NCBI RefSeq assembly: GCF_014648595.1
Contig: NZ_BMRK01000002.1
Location: 248,001 to 312,000, forward strand
Source: Nocardioides luteus
GTDB taxonomy: Bacteria > Actinomycetota > Actinomycetes > Propionibacteriales > Nocardioidaceae
Direction: 5' to 3'
Length of the DNA: 64,000 nt
The notes under the pieces were generated by a model that saw only the letters and a list, made by a program, of their open reading frames with translations, had not been told where the DNA came from and ran no database searches. This document shows positions 58,903-64,000 of this stretch, in pieces. The position numbers and the translations under genes are program-made. The first letter of the stretch is position 1; each line of letters opens with the position of its first letter.

Positions 58903-58947
58903 TGGTGGAGCGTAGGGGACTCGAACCCCTAACCCCCTGCTTGCAAA
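58903..58947 (-). other. 3' fragment of tRNA-Ala(TGC): attachment site of an integrated element
   Basis: On the minus strand the anticodon loop TTTGCAA, the 3' anticodon-stem strand GCAGG, the complete T arm (AGGGG-TTCGAGT-CCCCT), the 3' acceptor strand ACGCTCC, A and CCA are present. The 5' half (acceptor GGAGCGT, D arm and CCTGC stem strand) is missing: the bases beyond 58947 do not pair. A 45-base tRNA 3' end is what a tyrosine integrase leaves at the far end of its element. An intact tRNA-Ala with the same 3' end should be beyond the right edge of the window, next to the integrase gene. Confidence 0.85.
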
Positions 58948-59261
58948 CGACAATCCCGCTGAGCTCAGGGACCCGGTTTACGCGGGGAAACGTCCGTGTT
59001 CGTCCACCTTCGGCGCTGCCGGGCGTCGTTCATTGTCAGGCAGTTTGTCAGGCAACAGCGTCAGTCCGTATCGCGGGGGCGGAGCGTGACCCTGGCCGGC
59101 ACCTGGCCCCATTGGCGGGGGTCTGGGGGCTTGCCCCCACGCTGCTTAGCCTCGCCCGACATAGAAGCGTCGCGGGGAGTGTCCCCACCGGCAGCAGCGC
59201 CCACCTCCCCCTCGTCATCAGCCATAGGACTGTAGCGGGCTGGTCGGGGCTGGCGACGCGT
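58948..59261. other. No gene recognised at the element end
   Basis: Just inside the attachment site. Short overlapping frames show no family pattern, ribosome site or balanced codon use. The sequence GTTTGTCAGGCAA/CATTGTCAGGCAG has a repeated TTGTCAGGCA at about 59034 and 59045, possible arm-type integrase sites. Confidence 0.4.
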
Positions 59262-59417
59262 CTAACTCTGGCGGCGGGTGAACCATTTGACGACTGTCTG
59301 AACCTTGCCGATGACGGCCTCGTAGTGGACGCCGATGGACGTGATCACGATGCCGACCGCGAGCATGCCGGCGAGACCGAGGTGATCGTGGAGTGCGTCG
59401 GCGATCGGGTTGTACAT
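59262..59417 (-). CDS. Putative small membrane protein (51 residues)
   Basis: ATG 59417 to TAG 59262. Starts MYNPIADALHDHLG, one hydrophobic helix (LAGMLAVGIVITSIGVHY), then VIGKVQTVVKWFTRRQS, a typical membrane-anchor with basic tail. TAGCCT lies 8 bases before the ATG, consistent with leaderless expression, as for the Nudix gene at 62748. Possible small transfer or spread-type protein of the element; no family recognised. Confidence 0.4.
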   Translation of the reverse strand: MYNPIADALHDHLGLAGMLAVGIVITSIGVHYEAVIGKVQTVVKWFTRRQS

Positions 59418-59428
59418 GATCGAGGAGG

Positions 59429-59533
59429 CTAGCGGTCGTAGCGGTTCGGGATGACGGGTATCGCTGATGCTGTCTCGAGCTGTCGCACCTGGGAAGTGAG
59501 CGCTTGGTCTACGGACTGGGCGCTTTTCTTCAT
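59429..59533 (-). CDS. Putative 34-residue peptide upstream of the small membrane protein
   Basis: ATG 59533 to TAG 59429, 11 bases before the next small ORF and on the same strand. Sequence starts MKKSAQSVDQALTSQ and ends IPNRYDR, hydrophilic. Weak case: only the tandem arrangement and amino-acid composition support it. Confidence 0.2.
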   Translation of the reverse strand: MKKSAQSVDQALTSQVRQLETASAIPVIPNRYDR

Positions 59534-59831
59534 TTGCGCGGCACGTAGGGGGACCGGCCGCCAGGCCGCACGCCCCCGGAGGCCGCGCCCGCGGCCGGAG
59601 GCCGCCTTGAGTCAGTAGAGAAAGTTCTCACAGATCTGACCACGTCGGCGAAGACCTGAGGCTTGCACCGCCCGCCGCTCCCGATGCCGCGGGACATTCG
59701 CCCCCGGACACAGATCGGTCGCGTGGCAGAAGACGACGCCAGCAGGCGAGAGGGACCATTGGCATCCCCCGGCTCGCCAGGCGCGACCGGCAGCATGAGC
59801 ACAGACGAGTCACACCGTGAGTCGCTTGAGG
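59534..59831. other. GC-rich, hairpin-containing non-coding stretch
   Basis: Between the small ORFs and the TIGR04141 gene. 59551-59606 is almost pure G/C with nested inverted repeats (for example GGCCGC 59581-59586 with GCGGCC 59591-59596), in contrast to the lower-GC gene beside it. I see no convincing gene; short frames here lack ribosome sites. Confidence 0.4.
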
Positions 59832-61514
59832 CTATTGGTGCGCCTCACCGTCAATAGACACGATCCGAACGGGCACGCTGCGCCCTTCAAGGGCCTCCAC
59901 GTGTCGCACCAGGTTAACCATGGTAAACGTGAACAAGTCATCCGCAGTAAATGGTCTACCGTTCCTGCGATGCATTGCCAGGATCACACGTTTCGGCTTA
60001 AGACCGATGCCGACGGGATCGCCAGCCGCCTCGGTGATCCGCGCACGGACTTTATCGCGCGCCTTCTCGTCCTTGCATAAGGCATCTGCCGAAACCAGCG
60101 CTTGCGCAATCAGGTGACTCGCAGCCGTAGAGCGTCCGACTTCCTTTACGTGGATCAATGTTCCGTCTGGAAGATAGACGTCACAAGCCTCGATTCCACG
60201 GCGATGCAATTCCGTGGTGATCAACTTCTTGTCAAGACAAACTCCACCAAGCGCCTTGGCCAACTTCTTGTTGTATTTGTCTTCATCATCCTTCTCTAAC
60301 CACGGAATAAAGTCCAGATCTTCAACCTTCCGGGCAAAGATTGCGGCCGTCCTCCTTTTAATATTCTTCGCATAGTCGTGGTGTATCTGGAACCACGCCC
60401 CGTCGTAAAGCGCGAAAGTGTGACCATCCATCTCCGCCTGATACGCGATCCAGCGGCGAAGCGGGATGGCCGAACTGATTGCGCTCTCTCCTCCCGCATC
60501 TCGGAACAGTTGAATCGCAGACCGATCAAGACGGGCGAGCCGGTCGCCGGGCGGCCATTGCTCCAACGCCTCTAAGATCTCACTCCACTCAGGCTGCCCT
60601 GGCTTGACCTCTTTCCGTCTCCGACCGGGCCAGAGGGCCACTGGCAGCCAAGCGTCCGGCGTGCCGTTCTCGTCGACACGTTCATGAGGCCACGATAGGC
60701 CGATCGCACCCGGCGACCCGTCAGCCACTGCTTCGTTAAGCGCCTTGGCTAGGACGACGTCGAGTCGATCCTTGACGTCAGGGTTCTTTACTGCCGTGAG
60801 CTGCTCTAGGAGCTTAAGCGCCTCAGGCGGCTTCTTGGCGAGAAGAGTCTCGAGCGCGTCCAAGTCTGAGATAACTTCTGCAGGGGTGCGCCCGAGCGGC
60901 ACATTGAGAGCGTCCGCACCGCGTATCTGGAACGGCTTCCCGTCCGACCTTGAAAGGCTCGGGAGGTTTGCGATCGCGACGACCCTACTCACCGCCTCAC
61001 CCACATCGCCTAACCCAAAGCCAAGCAGTCCGTCACCTTGCGCGATGGTTGCTCGCGAAGTTCGAGAACGCTCGTCCATTGTTGTTACCGTGAGCGAGCG
61101 GAGCTTGTTGGGCTCGGCAGTGCGTATCGCGATTTTCTGCCCGAAGAGGTTGTCTAGACGCCCTTGATCCAATAGTTGGAAGCCCATCCCGTAGGTGAGG
61201 GCATACGCTACATCGGCATCACCGGTCGCCTTAGAGGACTCGCTCGACGGCCGCACGATCAGAATTCCAACAGGAGTGACGCTGTTGACGGCAATATCGG
61301 TCTCGGTGAGAACCGAGACGGCCTCGCACCATTCGGCCTTTTCTTTGAACATCGATCCAGTGACCAATAACCCACTGCGCGCGCCGACATTCACGGTAAC
61401 CAAATCGAACCGTTCGTCGAGGCGATACTTCGAACGAATCGCTTGCTCGAAGTTCTCTACGCCCGTCAACCTGTAGATAGTTGTGCGCCTACCCGCCTGC
61501 GCCCGTTCGGTCAC
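59832..61514 (-). CDS. TIGR04141/DUF6119 family protein (sporadically distributed; possible defence gene)
   Basis: 560 residues from GTG 61514 with AGGGGG 6 bases upstream; the frame open to 61685 has no better start. The N-terminal half has the family pattern: TTIYRLTGVENFEQAI, GLLVTGSMFKEKAEWCEAVSVLT, ALTYGMGFQLLD, IRTAEPNKLRSLTVTTMDERSRTSR, then GFGLGDVGEAVSRVVA and ADALNVPLGRTPAEV. The C-terminal half (about 330-560) has an LAxHRRNG-like end (RVILAMHRRNGRPFTADDLFTFTMVNLVRHVEAL) typical of these proteins. The family is patchy among bacteria and clusters with mobile elements and defence genes; biochemical function is not known. GC content is clearly lower than in the flanking chromosome. 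Confidence 0.82.
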   Translation of the reverse strand: MTERAQAGRRTTIYRLTGVENFEQAIRSKYRLDERFDLVTVNVGARSGLLVTGSMFKEKAEWCEAVSVLTETDIAVNSVTPVGILIVRPSSESSKATGDADVAYALTYGMGFQLLDQGRLDNLFGQKIAIRTAEPNKLRSLTVTTMDERSRTSRATIAQGDGLLGFGLGDVGEAVSRVVAIANLPSLSRSDGKPFQIRGADALNVPLGRTPAEVISDLDALETLLAKKPPEALKLLEQLTAVKNPDVKDRLDVVLAKALNEAVADGSPGAIGLSWPHERVDENGTPDAWLPVALWPGRRRKEVKPGQPEWSEILEALEQWPPGDRLARLDRSAIQLFRDAGGESAISSAIPLRRWIAYQAEMDGHTFALYDGAWFQIHHDYAKNIKRRTAAIFARKVEDLDFIPWLEKDDEDKYNKKLAKALGGVCLDKKLITTELHRRGIEACDVYLPDGTLIHVKEVGRSTAASHLIAQALVSADALCKDEKARDKVRARITEAAGDPVGIGLKPKRVILAMHRRNGRPFTADDLFTFTMVNLVRHVEALEGRSVPVRIVSIDGEAHQ

Positions 61515-61707
61515 GCTACCCCCTGAAAGTCTGCGTTGTTCGAGGCTAGGCCGTTGGGGCGGCGCAGCAGACCAGACCGACAAAATTTCACGGCAGGCAT
61601 CCCCGATTGTGGGTACGACGCCCCCGCGGCAGAGAGAAAGTTGCCGAGATGCGGCTCTTGCCCCCTCCAGCCGCCTGTCTCTCACCCTCAGCGCTAGCGT
61701 GGTCAGT

Positions 61708-62256
61708 GTGAGCCGAAATCTTCAAGCCGCCCGCGACGAGGCCCGATCACTCGTAGAACCGTTAGGCCAGAGGTGGATGCACGTTTCAGCGGTAGGCCGG
61801 AAGGCGGAGACGGTTGCTGTTGAGCTCGGCTTAAGCTCAGATCTGCTCGGGGCAGCCTGTTGGCTCCATGACATTGGGTACGCCCCCGCATTGGTCCAGA
61901 CGGGGATGCATGCGATCGACGGAGCACGTTACCTCCGTCGCACGGGATGGGACGAGCGGATCGTCTCGATGGTTGCCCACCACTCCTGCGCGATCCTCGA
62001 GGCCGAAGAGCGCGGGCTTGCGCATGAGCTTGCCGACTACCAGCGCCCCCCAGAGGTGTATGAGGATGCAGTCTGCTTCTGCGACATGACCACAGGGCCC
62101 GACGGGTCCCCCGTCATTGTCCGTGACCGGCTGGCCGAAATTGAGGTCCGCTACGGGCCAGAGCACTTGGTGACGCGGTTCATCCGTCGGGCTCGTCCGC
62201 AAATTATCGACGCGGTTGTGCGCGTTGATGAGCGACGTGCGGCTGCTTCGGCGTGA
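61708..62256 (+). CDS. HD-domain phosphohydrolase
   Basis: 182 residues from GTG 61708; TAGCGT is exactly 7 bases upstream and there is no ribosome site, so a leaderless message is likely. HD motif set: H in WMHVSAVG, HD in CWLHDIGYAP, and HH in SMVAHHSCAIL, with Asp in CFCDMTTGPDG. HD proteins cleave phosphate esters or nucleotides with metal ions. Such small HD proteins are common in actinomycete integrative elements near Nudix and XRE genes. Its stop directly abuts the convergent Nudix stop. Confidence 0.88.
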   Translation: MSRNLQAARDEARSLVEPLGQRWMHVSAVGRKAETVAVELGLSSDLLGAACWLHDIGYAPALVQTGMHAIDGARYLRRTGWDERIVSMVAHHSCAILEAEERGLAHELADYQRPPEVYEDAVCFCDMTTGPDGSPVIVRDRLAEIEVRYGPEHLVTRFIRRARPQIIDAVVRVDERRAAASA

Positions 62257-62748
62257 TTAAGTCGAGGCGTTAATTTGGTCGATGTGGGGCCAACGCTTGT
62301 TGAGCGCCCAGTCGATGCGTACGCGCTGGCTGCGGTCCATCTGGAGGCTTGGCACCTTCTCGGGGTCGACCCATTCGACGCTGAGGCTCTCCTTGCTCGG
62401 CTTCGGATCGCCGGAGAGGTATCGGCCGGCGTAGATGACGGTGAACTCTTGGCGGACCTCGCCGTCTGAGGTGTACTCGATCCGGTGGAGCGGGTCGGTC
62501 CAGATGCCGACTAGATCCGTGATGGCGACAGAGATTCCGGTCTCCTCGAACGTTTCTCGAGCTGCGCATGCAGTGAGGGATTCGCCGGGGTCCATCGCTC
62601 CGCCGGGCATTGACCAGTTGCCGTTGTCGTCGCGGCGGATGAGCAGGACTCGCCCGTCCTCGTCGCGCACGAACGCTCCAGCGCTCGGTTTGATGCTGTT
62701 GACCTCCGGCGCGGCGGGGTCGTCGTACCAGTCGATCCTTCGGCCCAT
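62257..62748 (-). CDS. Nudix hydrolase, Pif-like element protein
   Basis: 163 residues from ATG 62748, with TAGCCT 7 bases upstream (leaderless). Full Nudix box GGAMDPGESLTACAARETFEETGI (Gx5Ex7REUxEExGU) at about residues 48-70, preceded by VRDEDGRVLLIRRDDNGNWSMPG. Hydrolyses a nucleoside diphosphate derivative. In the integrative element pSAM2 the Nudix protein Pif blocks redundant transfer between cells already carrying the element; this gene sits in a similar place, so that is a reasonable but untested role. Confidence 0.9.
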   Translation of the reverse strand: MGRRIDWYDDPAAPEVNSIKPSAGAFVRDEDGRVLLIRRDDNGNWSMPGGAMDPGESLTACAARETFEETGISVAITDLVGIWTDPLHRIEYTSDGEVRQEFTVIYAGRYLSGDPKPSKESLSVEWVDPEKVPSLQMDRSQRVRIDWALNKRWPHIDQINAST

Positions 62749-62765
62749 GCCCAACAGGCTACGAC

Positions 62766-63500
62766 TCAGGCGGGCGCGGCGTCCTTCCAGACCCGATCGA
62801 AGGCGGCGGCGTAGTAGTTGAAGAGATGCGCGTCGGCCGCTCGCTGGTAGTGGAAGACGGGCGAGTCTTTCGCCGGCGCTCCGTGGGTGTGCGTGTTCGC
62901 GAGGACCTCATCGTCGAAGCGGTAGAGCGATACGTACAGCGGGGCGTCCTGCTGTCGCACCTCCACGCCAGGCAGGCCCTTGACCTCGGCGAGGTACTCC
63001 AGGGTGGATCGCGCCCGCTCGGGAAGCGCCGGCAGACCTTCGTTGAGGCCTCGCAGACGGACGGCTTCGCTCTCTGGGTCACCCAAAGCAATACGGACCT
63101 GTCCCCCGGCCGCTGAGATGCGCTCGATCTCCGCAGCCAGCCCGTAGACCTCGACCAGGAATCCACCGGAGTAGGCGAGCACGTCCAGGCGCTTCGATGT
63201 GCGCGTTAGCAGGGAGCGCCACACATCGCCGGGGACGCTCTCACGACTGGGCCACAGCTGCACCAGCTCGGACTGAGCAGATGATGCAGCTCGAGAGTCC
63301 AAGAGCAGCTGAGGCCACAGGTGGGTCTCCTCGTAGCCGAGGGCCTCCGCCACGCGTGCGCGGGTTCCCGGGTGAGGCACACGTCCCTGACTGATCCAGC
63401 GCTCAACGCTCTTCGGGTCGACGCCTACAGCCCCGGCCAGGGACGCGGCAGTCATGCCCTTGTTCGTGAGTGCGGATCGGATGCGCTGGTTCGCTGCCAT
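62766..63500 (-). CDS. XRE-family regulator with C-terminal sensor domain
   Basis: 244 residues from ATG 63500 with GGAG upstream. Helix-turn-helix at about 3-55 (NQRIRSALTNKGMTAASLAGAVGVDPKSVERWISQGRVP). The C-terminal part (about 85-235) has YSGGFLVEVYGLAAEIERISAAGGQVRIALGDPESEAV, a phospholipase-D-like or ligand-sensing fold seen in regulators of actinomycete elements. Divergent from the Pra-like gene, with direct repeats between. It probably holds the element quiescent. Confidence 0.88.
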   Translation of the reverse strand: MAANQRIRSALTNKGMTAASLAGAVGVDPKSVERWISQGRVPHPGTRARVAEALGYEETHLWPQLLLDSRAASSAQSELVQLWPSRESVPGDVWRSLLTRTSKRLDVLAYSGGFLVEVYGLAAEIERISAAGGQVRIALGDPESEAVRLRGLNEGLPALPERARSTLEYLAEVKGLPGVEVRQQDAPLYVSLYRFDDEVLANTHTHGAPAKDSPVFHYQRAADAHLFNYYAAAFDRVWKDAAPA

Positions 63501-63515
63501 GACTCCATTCTCGGG

Positions 63516-63534
63516 CAAATGTCCCCAAATGTCC
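63516..63534. promoter_or_regulatory. Direct repeats in the XRE/Pra divergent promoter
   Basis: CAAATGTCC twice, 10 bases apart (63516-63524, 63526-63534), that is one helical turn, 16 bases before the XRE start. Suitable as a regulator operator. Confidence 0.5.
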
Positions 63535-63622
63535 ATCGTTTGAGGTGAAGACGTCCCCTGGTTTCGCGGGTCAATGGATACAAGCCGGAAGAGGTCCGGC
63601 CAACCACATTGGAGATCAAGTC

Positions 63623-64000
63623 ATGGCGATGAAGCAGCGTTTCGCAGTCCAGCACGGCGACGTGTTCCCGCAGGGAGCGTTCCTCAAGGGCGAGGTCGAG
63701 CCGGTCCTCGACTTCCAGGCCGGCAAGCGGGCCGATGGGTCGATGCCCCAGCAGCTCGACAAGGACACCGGCCTCCCGGTCTGGCAGGTCGTCATCCTCG
63801 ACGCCGACGACACCGCGGGAAAGAAGGACACCGCGATCACGGTCAAGTTCGCCGCCAAGCACCAGCCCGTGCCCCCGGCCAACGACACCCCGTTCCCCTG
63901 GACTCCGGTGGAGTTCGTCGGTCTGACCGCTCTGCCGTACGTGGAGTACACGGGCGGGAAGAACAAGGAGAACCAGGACCGGACCCGGATCACCTGGTCC
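63623..64000 (+). CDS. Pra-like plasmid replication/integration/excision activator, 5' part (runs off the window)
   Basis: 126 codons to the window edge, no stop. ATG 63623 with GGAG 9 bases upstream. The start AMKQRFAVQHGDVFPQGAFLKGEVEPVLDF, then DTGLPVWQVVILDAD and TPVEFVGLTALPYVE match a protein family common in actinomycete integrative and conjugative elements and annotated as replication, integration and excision activator. It usually precedes the FtsK-like transfer gene, Rep, Xis and Int, which are expected to the right. Confidence 0.85.
   Translation, partial: MAMKQRFAVQHGDVFPQGAFLKGEVEPVLDFQAGKRADGSMPQQLDKDTGLPVWQVVILDADDTAGKKDTAITVKFAAKHQPVPPANDTPFPWTPVEFVGLTALPYVEYTGGKNKENQDRTRITWS

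Noticed and set aside
58903-58985. Complete tRNA-Ala gene
   Set aside because: The 5' acceptor, D arm and 5' anticodon-stem strands are absent, so the cloverleaf cannot form; treated as an attachment remnant.
59530-59802. 90-residue ORF whose stop overlaps the 34-residue mini-ORF
   Set aside because: Arg/Gly/Pro-rich product across a GC-rich hairpin region, no ribosome site and no recognisable family; the ATGA overlap may be chance.
1-64000. CRISPR arrays, insertion sequences, rRNA genes
   Set aside because: No regularly spaced repeats, transposase motifs or rRNA segments were seen.

Overview
The window looks like the chromosome of a high-GC actinobacterium of the Nocardioides/Nocardioidaceae type. 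Evidence: very GC-rich coding with strong G/C third positions, frequent GTG starts and ATGA/GTGA overlaps, several probable leaderless genes, and the conserved oriC-proximal actinobacterial block fhaA-fhaB-pstP-rodA-pbpA-pknA-pknB ... crgA-rhomboid-ppiA. Assignment to genus is inference; no rRNA or marker search was possible.

Layout. 1-3 kb: 3' end of an oxygenase-type operon (MDR dehydrogenase, a small FtsZ/tubulin-like protein, a VanB-type FMN/2Fe-2S reductase) and a convergent IclR regulator. 3-9 kb: secreted and surface enzymes, namely a cutinase of the PET-hydrolase type, an AA10 LPMO fused to a GH19 chitinase divergent from a ROK regulator, and a multicopper oxidase. 9-17 kb: CPA1 antiporter, a sugar/hydroxy-acid operon (dehydrogenase, KDG-type kinase, FAH-family enzyme, MFS) with a divergent IclR, then an NSS sodium symporter with its MetS-like 43-residue subunit (missed by normal ORF length cut-offs) behind a perfect Crp/GlxR-type site.

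17-36 kb is an aromatic catabolic island: DoxX, SDR, salicylate/DHB-type AMP ligase, salicyloyl-CoA 5-hydroxylase-like FAD enzyme, hydrolase, a small unknown, VOC protein, maleate isomerase, AAHS transporter, thiolase, TetR regulator, and a two-subunit ATP-dependent ketone-carboxylase (HyuA/HyuB type) whose large subunit carries a fused zinc-ribbon gamma-like domain. The promoters of these units share one operator architecture, CGTCAA-N4-TTGACG with an extra GACG/CGTC arm 4 bases away, sitting on the -35 box; the tetR promoter has a degenerate copy. I read this as one TetR-controlled regulon, perhaps for an aryl (hydroxy)ketone that is carboxylated, activated, thiolysed to a salicyloyl-CoA-like ester and hydroxylated.

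36-51 kb is core: tRNA-Leu(CAG), the Ser/Thr phosphorylation and cell-wall elongation cluster (FHA proteins, phosphatase, RodA, PbpA, two PASTA kinases), DUF881, a CrgA that looks internally duplicated, rhomboid, cyclophilin, DUF3817, SURF1, a lipoprotein and an orphan VioC-like oxygenase. 51-58.8 kb holds small regulator/effector pairs (MarR-DUF1304, ArsR-SRPBCC), an FMO-SDR-MFS operon with divergent TetR, and a pentapeptide-repeat protein.

At 58903-58947 lies only the 3' 45 bases of a tRNA-Ala(TGC), the classic scar of site-specific integration. Everything to its right (lower GC, patchy, TIGR04141/DUF6119-family protein, HD protein, Nudix protein like the pSAM2 Pif factor, XRE regulator, and the start of a Pra-like replication/integration/excision activator) is the end of an actinomycete integrative and conjugative element that continues beyond the window.
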